Notes: generated from the sequence alone by a model not told the origin. Counted from the stretch's first letter, positions 9,154-18,366 are shown. The stretch: DNA of 64,000 bases from Acidovorax sp. FJL06 (GCF_003852545.1 NZ_QAJR01000010.1:124001-188000), one strand, 5' to 3'. Made by a program: numbers and translations.

Positions 9154-11232
9154 ATGCATGCACTGTTTGAAGAAGCCGGCAAATTCATGGCCGGCCGTAT
9201 CCTGTCGGAAGCCGACACATCCGCCCAGGTCGAGCTCGATTCGGGCAAGCGGGTCAAGGTCAAGGCCGCCCACATCCTTCTGAAGTTCGAAAAACCCGCC
9301 CCGGCCGAACTCATCGCCCAGGCCCAGGCCGTGGCCGAGACCATCGAGCTGGACCTGGCCTGGGAGTTCGCGCCCGAAGACGAATTCGGCTTTGCCGACC
9401 TGGCGCGCGACTACTTCTCCGACAACGCCACGCTGGCCCAGCAGGCGGGCGCGCTGTTCCGCCTGTACGACGCGCCGCACTACTTCCGCCGCGCGGGCAA
9501 GGGCCGCTTCAAGAAGGCCTCGGCCGAGATCCTGCAGCAGGCGCTGGCCGCCATCGAGAAGAAAAAGGCCCTCCTCGCGCAGATCGACGAGTGGGCCGCG
9601 CAACTGGGCCGGGGCGAATGCCCGCAGCCCATCCGCGACCAGCTCTACAAGATCCTGTTCAAGCCCGACAAGAACGCGCCCGAATACAAGGCCGTGGTCG
9701 ACGCCAGCCGCGCCACGCACACCGCGCCGCTGGACCTGCTGCAAAAGGCCGGCGCCATCGACTCGGCCTACCAGTTCCACTGGAAACGCTTCCTGTTCGA
9801 GAACTTCCCCAAGGGCACGGGCTTCCCGGCCGTCACGGCGCCCGTCATTGCCGACGAGCTGCCGCTGTCCACCGCGCAGGCGTACTCCATCGACGACTCG
9901 CAGACCACTGAAATCGACGATGCGCTGTCCGTCCAGGGCCTGGGCACCGGCACCGTGGTGCTGGGCATCCACATCGCGGCGCCCGGCCTGGCCATCCAGC
10001 CCGGCAGCGCCATCGACCAGTTGGGCCGTGCGCGCCTGTCCACGGTGTACATGCCGGGCTACAAGATCACCATGCTGCCCGACGACGTGGTGCAGACCTA
10101 CACGCTGGACGAAGGCCGTGCCAACCCAGCCGTGTCGCTGTATGTGACCATCGACGAAGCCACGCTGGAGTTCAAGGGCTCCGAGACCAAGCTCGAGCGC
10201 GTGCACGTGGCGGCCAACCTGCGCCACGACCAGCTCGACAGCGTGGTGACGGAGGAATGGCTCAGCAACCCGGCGTTTGAGCATCAAAACGACCCGCAGC
10301 GCCTGTCTGACCTGCGCCCCCAGCTATCCCTTTTGCACCGCCTGGCCAAGGACCTCAAGGCCCGCCGCGAAGTCGTGCGCGGCAAGCCCGAGAACTTCAA
10401 CCGGCCGGACTACAACTTCCGCCTCGTGGGCAACAACGGCGCCGAGCCCACGGGCGGCGAGCAGGTGCAGATCAGCGTGCGCCAGCGCGGCGCGCCGCTT
10501 GACCTGATCGTGGCCGAGGCCATGATCGTGGCCAACAGCACCTGGGGCAGCTGGATGGCCGAGCTGGGCGTGCCCGGCATCTACCGCAGCCAGGCCAGCA
10601 TGGCGCCGGGCGTGAAGGTGCGCATGGGCACCAAGGCGCTGCCGCATGCGGGCATCGGCGTCAAAGCCTATTCGTGGGCCACCTCGCCCCTGCGCCGCTA
10701 CACCGACCTGGTCAACCAGTGGCAGATCATTGCCTGCGCGCGCCACGGCAAGACGGCCGCGCTGGCCGCGCCCTTCAAGCCCAAGGACGCCGACCTGTTC
10801 TCCATCATCAGCAGCTTTGACGCCGCCTACAGCGCCTACAACGGCTACCAGGCCGGCATGGAACGCTTCTGGACGCTCAAATACGTGGAGCAAAACGGCA
10901 TCACCGAGCTGAACGCCACCGTGTTCAAGGAAGGCCCGGGCGGCAGCTTTTTGGTGCGGGCGGACGACATTCCGCTGGTCTTCCCCGTGCTGGGCGCGCA
11001 GAACCTGCCGCGCGGCGCGCGCCTGAAGGTGAAACTGGGCGAGGTGGACGAGATCACGCTGGACATCCACGGCACCGTGATCGAGCGCCTGGACGACCCG
11101 GCCGACAGCAGCGACGACGGGCCGGTGGAGGACGCCGAGGAAGACGACGACACCGTGGCCGGGCCGATTGCCATTGCGGTGGACGTGAACGAAGCGCCCG
11201 CCGAAACCGCTGCGGCCGCCCCCGCACCCTGA
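9154..11232 (+). CDS. RNB-domain 3'-5' exoribonuclease (RNase II/R family)
   Basis: Product is 692 aa. The catalytic RNB core begins around residue 240 with the signature SIDDSQTTEIDDALS. Asp247, Asp255 and Asp256 align with metal-binding aspartates of RNase II; Glu253 stands where E. coli RNase II has Asp207, a substitution I associate with this subfamily. The tail (last about 45 residues) is acidic, Asp/Glu-rich and low complexity. The ATG at 9154 (MHALFEEAGKF) is chosen over an upstream in-frame ATG because upstream residues lack family likeness. It is followed 24 nt later by the TonB-type gene and then aroE, a likely operon. Confidence 0.9.
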   Translation: MHALFEEAGKFMAGRILSEADTSAQVELDSGKRVKVKAAHILLKFEKPAPAELIAQAQAVAETIELDLAWEFAPEDEFGFADLARDYFSDNATLAQQAGALFRLYDAPHYFRRAGKGRFKKASAEILQQALAAIEKKKALLAQIDEWAAQLGRGECPQPIRDQLYKILFKPDKNAPEYKAVVDASRATHTAPLDLLQKAGAIDSAYQFHWKRFLFENFPKGTGFPAVTAPVIADELPLSTAQAYSIDDSQTTEIDDALSVQGLGTGTVVLGIHIAAPGLAIQPGSAIDQLGRARLSTVYMPGYKITMLPDDVVQTYTLDEGRANPAVSLYVTIDEATLEFKGSETKLERVHVAANLRHDQLDSVVTEEWLSNPAFEHQNDPQRLSDLRPQLSLLHRLAKDLKARREVVRGKPENFNRPDYNFRLVGNNGAEPTGGEQVQISVRQRGAPLDLIVAEAMIVANSTWGSWMAELGVPGIYRSQASMAPGVKVRMGTKALPHAGIGVKAYSWATSPLRRYTDLVNQWQIIACARHGKTAALAAPFKPKDADLFSIISSFDAAYSAYNGYQAGMERFWTLKYVEQNGITELNATVFKEGPGGSFLVRADDIPLVFPVLGAQNLPRGARLKVKLGEVDEITLDIHGTVIERLDDPADSSDDGPVEDAEEDDDTVAGPIAIAVDVNEAPAETAAAAPAP

Positions 11233-11256
11233 TCCAGCCCCTGATAATCACCGGCG

Positions 11257-12117
11257 ATGAAACTCCCCGCCTTCCTCCGCACCTTCAGCACGCTGCAGCT
11301 CGCGCTGGGCGTTTCGGTGGCTGTGCACGCCGCACTCATCTCGGTGCGTTTTATCGACCCCGAGGGCTTCAACCGCGTGTTCCAGGACACGCCGCTCGAA
11401 GTCATCCTGGTCAACGCCAAATCGAACGAGCGCCCCGACAAGGCCCAGGCGATTGCCCAGGCCAACCTGGCGGGCGGCGGCGATGCCGAGAAGGGCCGCG
11501 CCACCAGCCCCTTGCCCTACACGGCCCTCACGGCCGTGGGTGACGATTACGAAGACGCGCAGCGCAAGATGGACGCGATGCAGGAGCAGCAGGCCCAGAT
11601 GCTGGCCCAGTTGCGCAAGCAGCTGGCCACCATGCCCGAGCCCGACCCGCGCAAGGCGAGCCAGAGCGCCGACCAGGCCAACGAACAGGAAAAGCGCCGC
11701 CAGCTCGTCAAGCTGCTGGCCGAGATCGAAAAGCGCATCAACGAAGAAAACTCGCGCCCCAAGAAGCGCTACATCAGCCCCGCCACGCGCGAAGAGGCCT
11801 ATGCCGTGTACTACGACGCACTGCGCCGCAAGGTCGAGGACAAGGGCACCGAGAACTTCCCAGAGCAGGCCGGCCGCAAGCTGTATGGCGAGCTGACCAT
11901 GATCGTCACCGTCAACCACGACGGCCGCGTGCTGGGCACCGAAATCGTGCAAGGCTCGGGCAACAGCACCCTGGACCGCCGCGCCGAGGCCATCGCCCGT
12001 GCCGCCGGGCCTTTCGGCAGCTTCGGCAACGACATGCGCAAGAAGGCCGACCAGATCGCCATGGTGGCGCGCTTCAAGTTCACCCGCGACCAGACCCTAG
12101 AAACCACCGTCCGGTAG
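11257..12117 (+). CDS. TonB C-terminal domain protein
   Basis: Product is 286 aa. One N-terminal hydrophobic segment (about residues 10-28) anchors it in the inner membrane. A periplasmic helical Glu/Gln/Lys-rich stretch follows, and a TonB-like C-terminal domain occupies about residues 190-280 (YGELTMIVTVNHDGRVLGTEI, ending in an ARFKF strand). TonB family proteins transduce proton-motive force to outer-membrane receptors, but no ExbB/ExbD genes are nearby and the linker is not proline-rich. It may therefore have a different envelope role. It lies between the RNB nuclease (24 nt) and aroE (45 nt). Confidence 0.85.
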   Translation: MKLPAFLRTFSTLQLALGVSVAVHAALISVRFIDPEGFNRVFQDTPLEVILVNAKSNERPDKAQAIAQANLAGGGDAEKGRATSPLPYTALTAVGDDYEDAQRKMDAMQEQQAQMLAQLRKQLATMPEPDPRKASQSADQANEQEKRRQLVKLLAEIEKRINEENSRPKKRYISPATREEAYAVYYDALRRKVEDKGTENFPEQAGRKLYGELTMIVTVNHDGRVLGTEIVQGSGNSTLDRRAEAIARAAGPFGSFGNDMRKKADQIAMVARFKFTRDQTLETTVR

Positions 12118-12162
12118 TTCCCGGCGCGGCCCCGCGCGGGGCCACCCGCACAAGCTTTTGTC

Positions 12163-13002
12163 ATGAGCCAAACCCCCGACCTGTACTGCGTGATGGGCAA
12201 CCCCGTGGCCCACAGCCGCTCGCCCGCCATCCACACCCGTTTTGCCGAACTGACGGGCGAACCCATCGCCTACGAACGCCGCCTGGTGCCCATGGACGGC
12301 TTTGCCCAGGGCGTGCGCGCGTTCGCAGCCGAAGGCGGACACGGCTGCAACGTCACCGTCCCCTTCAAGACCGAGGTGCCCGGCCTGGCCTCCGAATGCA
12401 GCGCACGCGTGCAGCTGGCGGGCGCGGCCAACACCCTCACCTTCCGCGCCGACGGCAGCCTGTACGCCGACAACACCGACGGCCTGGGCCTGGTGGCCGA
12501 CATCACCCGCAACGCCGGTGTGCCGCTGGCCGGGCGCGATGTGCTGCTGGTGGGCGCAGGGGGCGCCGCCGCCGGCGTGCTGGGCCCGCTGCTGCTGGCC
12601 GGGGCGCGCCACATCACCGTGGCCAACCGCACCCTGGCCAAGGCGCAGGCGCTGGTGCAATCCCACAGCGCCCTTGCAACGCTACAAAAAGCAGAGCTGA
12701 TAGCGCAAGAGCCACAAGCCGTAGGCCGCAATTTCGACATCATCATCAACGCCACGGCCAGCAGCCTGGCGGGCGCCGGCGTGCCCGTGCCCGCCACCGT
12801 GCTGCGCCCGGGCAGCCTGGCCTACGACATGATGTACGGCCCCGCCGCCCAGGGGTTTCTGGACTGGGCGCGCCACCATGGCGCCGTACCACGCGACGGC
12901 CTGGGCATGCTGGTGGAACAGGCGGCCGAGGCCTTTTTGCTGTGGCGCGGCGTGCGCCCGCCCTCGGCCCAGGTGCTGGCCGAAATGCAGCAGGCCACCT
13001 GA
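12163..13002 (+). CDS. aroE: Shikimate dehydrogenase
   Basis: Product is 279 aa, normal for AroE, which reduces 3-dehydroshikimate to shikimate with NADPH. The N-terminal substrate site YCVMGNPVAHSRSPAIH, the catalytic Lys in the GCNVTVPFK motif, Asn and Asp in AANTL and DNTDGLG, and the nucleotide loop GAGGAAAGV are all present. Residues about 171-187 come from a locally less GC-rich stretch (12674-12722) that resembles the dispersed GCTAT-type repeat; it falls between strands of the NADP domain. It is the third gene of an apparent RNB-TonB-aroE operon. Confidence 0.96.
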   Translation: MSQTPDLYCVMGNPVAHSRSPAIHTRFAELTGEPIAYERRLVPMDGFAQGVRAFAAEGGHGCNVTVPFKTEVPGLASECSARVQLAGAANTLTFRADGSLYADNTDGLGLVADITRNAGVPLAGRDVLLVGAGGAAAGVLGPLLLAGARHITVANRTLAKAQALVQSHSALATLQKAELIAQEPQAVGRNFDIIINATASSLAGAGVPVPATVLRPGSLAYDMMYGPAAQGFLDWARHHGAVPRDGLGMLVEQAAEAFLLWRGVRPPSAQVLAEMQQAT

Positions 13003-13023
13003 ACGATGAGTCGGCATGACCTT

Positions 13024-13111
13024 GCAGCACCGTTCGGGCTGAGCCCTTCGACAGGCTCAGGACAGGCTTGCCGAAGCCTCGCGCGGCGCTTCGACCCGCT
13101 CAGCGTGAACG
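13024..13111. repeat. Dispersed palindromic intergenic repeat, copy 1
   Basis: The spacer after aroE holds an imperfect palindrome with arms like ACCGTTCGGGCTGAG and CGCTGAGC...AACGGT and an internal segment CCTGTCCTGAGCC (reverse strand). The block GCGGGTCGAAGCGCCGCGC occurs here on the minus strand and again on the plus strand near 42478. I recognise this as a common Comamonadaceae intergenic element; it explains the 119-nt gap before mtgA. Confidence 0.7.
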
Positions 13112-13169
13112 GTTCTGGTAGGTGCATGCCCACTCACAAGCAACACCACACACCAGGAGACACGCCGCC

Positions 13170-13904
13170 ATGAAAGCCGTGCTGCGCTGGCTGGGCCTCG
13201 TGCTGCTCGCCCTGGTGGCGCTGCAGCTGTTCTTCGTGCTGCGCATCGCCACCATGGCGGTGCTCAACCCCGATTCCACCACCTTCCAGCGCTCCGAAGC
13301 CTGGACCCTGCTCGCCACCACGGGCCATGTGCCCTGGCGCCAGCAGTGGGTGCCCTATGCCGGCATCTCCGACCACCTCAAGCGCGCCGTGATCGCCTCG
13401 GAGGACGATGGTTTCGTCAACCACGACGGCGTGGACTGGAACGCCATCGAAAAGGCCTGGGAGCGCAATGCCAAGGCCGAAGCCCAGGCCAACAAGGCCC
13501 AGGCCCGCGCCCCCGACCGCCCGGTGCGCGCGGCCAAGATCCGGGGCGGCTCCACCATCACCCAGCAGCTGGCCAAGAACCTGCTGCTGTCGGGCGAGCG
13601 CACCCTGCTGCGCAAGGGGCAGGAATTTGTGCTCACCCTGGCGCTGGAGCGCTTGCTCTCCAAGCAGCGCATCCTGGAGATCTACCTCAACAACGTGGAA
13701 TGGGGCGAAGGCGTGTTCGGCGCCGAGGCCGCCGCGCAGCACTACTTCCGCAAAAGCGCCAGCCGCCTGAGCGCCGCCGAGGCCGCCCGCCTGGCGGTGA
13801 TGCTGCCTGCGCCCAAGCGCTTCGAAAAGACGCCCGGGTCGGCCTACCTGGCGGGGCGCACGCGCACGATCCTGGGGCGGATGAGCGGTGCAGAACTGCC
13901 CTGA
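13170..13904 (+). CDS. mtgA: Monofunctional biosynthetic peptidoglycan transglycosylase
   Basis: Product is 244 aa. An N-terminal membrane anchor (about residues 5-28) precedes a GT51 glycosyltransferase domain with catalytic Glu78 in the ASEDDGF motif, the KIRGGSTITQQLAKNLL motif and the LEIYLNNVEWGEG motif. It polymerises lipid II into glycan strands without a transpeptidase domain. The start at 13170 is supported by AGGAGA upstream; 16 further in-frame residues upstream lie in non-conserved sequence. The insertion of about 20 residues, rich in Ala, Lys and Arg, before KIRGGST is typical of betaproteobacterial MtgA. Confidence 0.95.
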   Translation: MKAVLRWLGLVLLALVALQLFFVLRIATMAVLNPDSTTFQRSEAWTLLATTGHVPWRQQWVPYAGISDHLKRAVIASEDDGFVNHDGVDWNAIEKAWERNAKAEAQANKAQARAPDRPVRAAKIRGGSTITQQLAKNLLLSGERTLLRKGQEFVLTLALERLLSKQRILEIYLNNVEWGEGVFGAEAAAQHYFRKSASRLSAAEAARLAVMLPAPKRFEKTPGSAYLAGRTRTILGRMSGAELP

Positions 13905-13946
13905 CACCGGCCACCGGCAGCGCCGCCCACCGCACACTGGCGCTGT

Positions 13947-15389
13947 TCACGGCCTTGGCTGCGCCTCGCGCCGCTGCAGCCACAGCGCAGACGCCCCGTC
14001 CGGCCGCAGCGTCACCTGCAGCCTTGGCGCTCCCACCGCGCCCCCAGTCGGCAACCGCACCGTGTACCGCTGCAGCAGCATGGCCGCCAGCAGCGTCATC
14101 TCCAACATCGCAAAATGCTGCCCAATGCACACGCGCGGGCCCAGGCCGAACGGGATCCAGGCGCCCCGGGGGATGGGCGGCGCGCCGTCCAGGAACCGCT
14201 CGGGCCGGAAGCAATCTGGCTCGGCGAACCAGCGCGCATCGCGGTGCAGCACCCAGGGGGTGATGCGCAGCATGGCACCCTGGGGCACGTCCACCCCACC
14301 CAGCGTGATGGGGGCGGTGATGCGCCGGCTCATCAGCGCGGAAACCGGGGGGTACAGGCGCAGCGCTTCCTTCAGCGTGGCGCCCAGCCAGGGCAGCTGG
14401 GCCACATGCTCGGGGCCGGGCGTTCCGCCCTGCAGCACGGCATCGACCTCGGCCTGGGCGCGCTGGGCGGCTTCGGGGTGCCGGGCCATGAGCAGGGTCC
14501 ACCACAGCAAGGTCGTGGCGCTGGTTTCGTGCCCGGCCTGGAAGCTGACGACGCACTGGTCGAACACCTCCTGCGCAGACAAGGCCTCGCCGGTTTGCTC
14601 GTCGCGCAGGGCCAGCAGCATGTGCAGCAGGTCCGTGCGCGCCGGGGCATCGGGCGCTGGTGCTTCTTCGGCTTGGCGGGCGTGGATGTGGCGCCACACC
14701 AGCCCTTTCAACGACCGGATCGCGCGCCGCTTGGCCGCCTTGCCGGGCAGGGGCAGCCAGTCGGGCAGCGTGAAGGGCATGAACATCTCCTGGTAGGCCG
14801 TGGCCCCCAGCGTCTGCGTGGCCCAGGCCGCCTCGCGCGCGTCGCCCTGCGCAGCGGTGCTGAACAGCGTGCGCAGGATCACGTCCATGGCCACATCCGT
14901 CCACAGCGTGTCCACGGCCACCTGCGCACCGGGCTGGCCGGGGGGCACGGCGGCGTCGAGCGCGCGGCGGGCGGCATCGGTCATCAGCTGCGCATAGCCC
15001 GCCACGCGCTTGGGGGTGAAGGCGGGCATCAGCATGCGGCGCTGGCGCTGCCAGGTGGCGCCCTCGGTCACCAGCACGCTCTGGCCAAACACCTGCTCGA
15101 ACACCGCGATGCCGCGCTCCCAACGGATGAGCTGGTCGGCATGGGTGATGAGCGCCTCGCGCACCAGGTCGGGGTGCATCAGGTCCCACGCATCTTCGTA
15201 CCCCAGGCGCATGCGGGTGAGGTCGCCATGCTCGTGCCGCAGCCGGGTGACAAAGCCCAGGTAGTCGGCCCGCATGGCGCGCAGCAGCGGCAGGCCCCAC
15301 CAGCGGTTGCGCGGGCCGCTTGGCCGGGCCGCCAGGGGTTGAATGGAAGGCGCGTCAGCGGGAGGCGTTGTGGTGGTCGTTGGGTTCAT
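13947..15389 (-). CDS. Cytochrome P450
   Basis: Product is 480 aa. The haem ligand is Cys421 in FGLGPRVCIG, the I-helix has a GHETSATTLLWW motif, and the ExxR pair is in LKEALRLYPP. There is no membrane anchor or fused reductase, so it should be a soluble class I P450 that takes electrons from a separate ferredoxin system not seen here. It resembles the fatty-acid/alkane-like bacterial groups, but the substrate cannot be read from sequence. It is divergent from the AraC-type gene at 15465 across 75 nt, which may control it. Confidence 0.93.
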   Translation of the reverse strand: MNPTTTTTPPADAPSIQPLAARPSGPRNRWWGLPLLRAMRADYLGFVTRLRHEHGDLTRMRLGYEDAWDLMHPDLVREALITHADQLIRWERGIAVFEQVFGQSVLVTEGATWQRQRRMLMPAFTPKRVAGYAQLMTDAARRALDAAVPPGQPGAQVAVDTLWTDVAMDVILRTLFSTAAQGDAREAAWATQTLGATAYQEMFMPFTLPDWLPLPGKAAKRRAIRSLKGLVWRHIHARQAEEAPAPDAPARTDLLHMLLALRDEQTGEALSAQEVFDQCVVSFQAGHETSATTLLWWTLLMARHPEAAQRAQAEVDAVLQGGTPGPEHVAQLPWLGATLKEALRLYPPVSALMSRRITAPITLGGVDVPQGAMLRITPWVLHRDARWFAEPDCFRPERFLDGAPPIPRGAWIPFGLGPRVCIGQHFAMLEMTLLAAMLLQRYTVRLPTGGAVGAPRLQVTLRPDGASALWLQRREAQPRP

Positions 15390-15464
15390 GCCCGCATGCT
15401 GCAGCGCAGCAGCACTGCGGTATTGAACGATTGCGACAGGGCCCGTCGCCTACACTCGCGCCCC

Positions 15465-16376
15465 ATGGCACGCTTGGCCCCACCCTCCCCACGGCACCCC
15501 GCCGGGTTGATCCCTTCGGGCGAGCTGTGGCTGCCGCGCGCCAGCCTCACGGCCTGCCTGCGCGCCGCCATGGCGCGCAGCACGGTGGGCTACCCGCTCA
15601 GCGACGCGCAGCGCATCAACCGCTTTCCCGCATCGCCCCTGTGCAGCCTGAGCTGGTGGTTTGAAGGCCGCAGCGTGGCCCTGGTGGCCGAGCGCCCCGA
15701 CACCATGGCCACGGTGCACAGCCCGCGCGAGGCCTACCCCGGCCGCTGGGTGCTGGCGGGCCCGCAGACCCGCCCCACGTCCAGCTTCTGCGCCGAGCCC
15801 ACGCACGCCATGATGGTGATGTTCATGCCCGACGCGCTGCACCAGCTCACCGGCGTGGACCCGGGCGCCTTGGCCGACCGCATGGTGGACGCACGCACCC
15901 TGCTGCCCCCCGACTGGCTGGACCTGTGCGAGGCGGTGCAGAACCTGCCCGACAACGCGGCCCGCATGCAGTGCCTGGAAGAATTTCTGGAACCCCGCTG
16001 GCAGGCCTGCCGCCCCGCCCAGGCGCTGCCCACACAGCGCTATGGCGACTGGGCTGCGCACCTGGCGCAGCGCGCCGCCCTGTCGGCCCCCGGCCGCAGC
16101 CTGCGCCAGCTGGAGCGGCGCATCAAGCGCTGGGCCGGGCTGCCGCTGCGCGAGCTGCGCGGCTTCGGCAAGGCCGAGCAGGCGTTCTTCGACACCATCG
16201 CGGCGGATGCGGCACAAGGCTCCGTCAAATGGGCCGACGTGGCCGCAGGCGCGGGGTTTTCGGACCAGTCGCACCTGTGCCGCGTCACGCGGCGCATCAC
16301 CGGCTACGCGCCGCAGGCGCTGTACGACGGCATCTACGGCGACGAGGCGTTCTGGGCGTACCGCATCTGGGTGTAG
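15465..16376 (+). CDS. AraC family transcriptional regulator
   Basis: Product is 303 aa. The C-terminal part (about residues 195-290) is an AraC-type double helix-turn-helix: a first HTH region near RSLRQLERRIKRWAGLPLRE and a second near WADVAAGAGFSDQSHLCR, ending with GYAPQALYD. The N-terminal about 180 residues form an uncharacterised sensing domain like those of the DUF6597-containing AraC proteins. The ATG at 15465 sits 75 nt from the P450 start on the opposite strand. Regulation of the P450 is inference from the divergent arrangement. Confidence 0.88.
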   Translation: MARLAPPSPRHPAGLIPSGELWLPRASLTACLRAAMARSTVGYPLSDAQRINRFPASPLCSLSWWFEGRSVALVAERPDTMATVHSPREAYPGRWVLAGPQTRPTSSFCAEPTHAMMVMFMPDALHQLTGVDPGALADRMVDARTLLPPDWLDLCEAVQNLPDNAARMQCLEEFLEPRWQACRPAQALPTQRYGDWAAHLAQRAALSAPGRSLRQLERRIKRWAGLPLRELRGFGKAEQAFFDTIAADAAQGSVKWADVAAGAGFSDQSHLCRVTRRITGYAPQALYDGIYGDEAFWAYRIWV

Positions 16377-16440
16377 ACGGGCGCTGTGGCGCTGTGGCGG
16401 CCCGCCACGACGCTGGGCGGCGCAGGCCATACCGCCCCGT

Positions 16441-17229
16441 ATGATCCGCCCCATGCTTGCCAAGTTGATGAGTTTTATCCTGCTGGGGATCGTGCGGTTT
16501 CTGACCGGCTCCCAGGCCCGCTGGTACGGCTGCCCGCCCAAGGCCGAGCAGCGCATCTATTTCGCCAACCACCAGAGCCACGCCGACATGGTGCTGATCT
16601 GGGCCGCGCTGCCCGAGGAGCTGCGCAGCATCACCCGGCCCATCGCCGCCAAGGACTACTGGACCAAGACGCCGTTCCGGCAGTGGATCACTACCGCCGT
16701 GTTCAACGCCGTGTATGTGGACCGCCAGGCCACGCCCGCGCGCCCGCCCGCCCCTGTGGCTGCCGGCCCCGTGGGCGCGGTGACCGGCGCCACGGCCACC
16801 GCGTCTGCTGACGCCGACACCGCCATGGCGGGCGGCCCCGACCCCTCGCCCGAAGCGCCACCGCGTGCGCCCACGCCCGAAGAACTGCGCGCCGCCCTGC
16901 CCGAATCCGACCCGCTGGCACCGCTGGTGCGGGCGCTGGCCAGCGGCGACTCCATCGTGATCTTCCCCGAGGGCACGCGCGGCCACGGCGACGAGCCGCA
17001 GTCGTTCAAATCCGGTCTGTTCAAGCTGGCCCAGATGTTCCCGCAGGTGGTGCTGGTGCCCGCCTGGATCAACAACGTGCAGCGCGTGATGCCCAAGGGC
17101 GAAGTGGTGCCCGTGCCCATCCTGTGCTCGGTGACCTTTGGCGCGCCGATCCATCTGGAAGCGGGTGAAGAACGCCGCCCCTTCCTGGATCGCGCACGCC
17201 GCGCGGTGATCGCCTTGAGGGAAGTCTGA
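16441..17229 (+). CDS. plsC: 1-acyl-sn-glycerol-3-phosphate acyltransferase with Pro/Ala-rich insertion
   Basis: Product is 262 aa (or 258 from the ATG at 16453). The acyltransferase motif NHQSHAD (HX4D) and the FPEGTRG motif are present, with YVDR and VLVPAWINN between and after them. The enzyme acylates lysophosphatidic acid at the inner membrane. Between YVDRQ and GDSIVIFPEG lies an extra stretch of about 60 residues (nt about 16730-16915), very rich in Ala, Pro, Gly and Thr, which normal PlsC proteins lack. It precedes cdsA by 85 nt; the two catalyse consecutive phospholipid steps. Confidence 0.88.
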   Translation: MIRPMLAKLMSFILLGIVRFLTGSQARWYGCPPKAEQRIYFANHQSHADMVLIWAALPEELRSITRPIAAKDYWTKTPFRQWITTAVFNAVYVDRQATPARPPAPVAAGPVGAVTGATATASADADTAMAGGPDPSPEAPPRAPTPEELRAALPESDPLAPLVRALASGDSIVIFPEGTRGHGDEPQSFKSGLFKLAQMFPQVVLVPAWINNVQRVMPKGEVVPVPILCSVTFGAPIHLEAGEERRPFLDRARRAVIALREV

Positions 17230-17230
17230 A

Positions 17231-17306
17231 TATGGCCCCCACGCTCATCGCTTCGCGTATCGCTGCCCCCCGGGGGGACGCGTCATTGCCTTCGGGCGGC
17301 CGGGCG
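17231..17306. repeat. Dispersed C-rich/G-rich intergenic repeat, copy 1
   Basis: Between plsC and cdsA the sequence runs CCCCCACGCTCATCGCTTCG, then CTGCCCCCCGGGGGGACGCG, then GGGCGGCC. The layout (C-run, inverted C6/G6 core, GGCGGC tail) is matched by the spacer at 60654-60735 and is familiar from Comamonadaceae genomes. It may form a hairpin in the plsC-cdsA message. Confidence 0.6.
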
Positions 17307-17314
17307 GCAACGAC

Positions 17315-18307
17315 ATGAACAACTTCCTTCGCAACCTCACCGCCACCCAGCAGATCGGTGCCCTCTTCATCGCCGCATTCGGCATCCTGTCCATCGTCAC
17401 TTTGTGGGCCTTTGTGCGCAATCTGCGCGAGCATGCGAGTGACGACCCCGCGTCCGAAGCTCGCATGCTGGAGGCCAAACGCTTCTGGGGCCTGCTCAAG
17501 ACCTCGTGGATGATGGCCACCGTGTTCTGGGTGGGCTGGGTGCTGGGCGACACCGTGGCCACCGTGCTGTTTGCCATCGTGGCGTTTTTTGCGCTGCGCG
17601 AGTTCATCACGCTCTCGCCCACGCGCCGGGGCGACCACCGCAGCCTGGTGCTGGCGTTCTTCGTGGTGCTGCCGCTGCAGTTCTGGATCGTGGGCAGCAA
17701 GATGTTCGACCTGTTCACGGTCTTCATCCCGGTCTATGTGTTCCTCGCGCTGCCGGTGGTGAGCGCGCTGGCCAACGACCCGCAGCGCTTTCTGGAGCGC
17801 AATGCCAAGCTGCAGTGGGGCATCATGGTCTGCGTGTACGGCATGAGCCACGTGCCTGCGCTGCTGCTGCTCGACTTCCCGGACTACCGCGACAAGGGCG
17901 CATTCCTGGTGTTCTTCCTGGTCTTCGTGGTGCAGACCTGCATGGTCGTGCAGCACCTGCTGGGACGGCGCTTTTCGCACAAGCCCGTGGCTCCGCAAGT
18001 GAGCCAGAGCTTTCAGTGGACCAGCTGGCTGGCCGGCGTGGCCGTGGGCGGGCTGGTGGGTGCGTTGCTCACCTTCATCACCCCGTTCAAGCCCGGCCAG
18101 GCGCTGGGTATGGCGCTGCTGGCCTGTGTGGCCGGCAGCCTGGGGCACCTGGTGATGAAGGCATTGAAGCGCGACCGGGGCATCACCAGCTGGGGCATGC
18201 AGGGCATGTCCGTCACCGGCGCGGGCGGCCTGCTCGACCGCGTGGACGCGCTGTGCTTTGCGGCGCCCGTGTTCTTCCACTCCGTCCGCTGGTACTTCGG
18301 CCTTTAA
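17315..18307 (+). CDS. cdsA: Phosphatidate cytidylyltransferase (CDP-diglyceride synthase)
   Basis: Product is 330 aa with about eight membrane segments. The family C-terminal signature is present: a KRDRGITSW segment followed by GAGGLLDRVDALCFAAP. CdsA makes CDP-diacylglycerol from phosphatidate and CTP. It follows plsC on the same strand. The C-terminus ends HSVRWYFGL. It is slightly longer than classical E. coli CdsA because of an N-terminal region with an extra membrane helix. Confidence 0.92.
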   Translation: MNNFLRNLTATQQIGALFIAAFGILSIVTLWAFVRNLREHASDDPASEARMLEAKRFWGLLKTSWMMATVFWVGWVLGDTVATVLFAIVAFFALREFITLSPTRRGDHRSLVLAFFVVLPLQFWIVGSKMFDLFTVFIPVYVFLALPVVSALANDPQRFLERNAKLQWGIMVCVYGMSHVPALLLLDFPDYRDKGAFLVFFLVFVVQTCMVVQHLLGRRFSHKPVAPQVSQSFQWTSWLAGVAVGGLVGALLTFITPFKPGQALGMALLACVAGSLGHLVMKALKRDRGITSWGMQGMSVTGAGGLLDRVDALCFAAPVFFHSVRWYFGL

Positions 18308-18310
18308 TAG

Positions 18311-18365
18311 AAATCAGCCGCTAGCGCCTTACCAACAAGCGCAAGCAGCTATCAATTTAATAGCA
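18311..18365. repeat. Dispersed GCTAT...ATAGC repeat upstream of ruvC
   Basis: GCTAT (18348-18352) and ATAGC (18360-18364) flank an AT-rich heptamer, preceded by two AAGCGC/GCTAGCGC-like blocks. The element is markedly less GC-rich than its surroundings and fills the whole cdsA-ruvC gap, so it supplies the ruvC leader. Related copies lie at 26999, 36688 and 40833, and within genes. Confidence 0.7.
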
Positions 18366-18366
18366 A

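Noticed and set aside
14115-15464. Plus-strand open frame continuous with the AraC-type gene
   Set aside because: It is antisense to the P450; the regulator's conserved sequence begins only at 15465.
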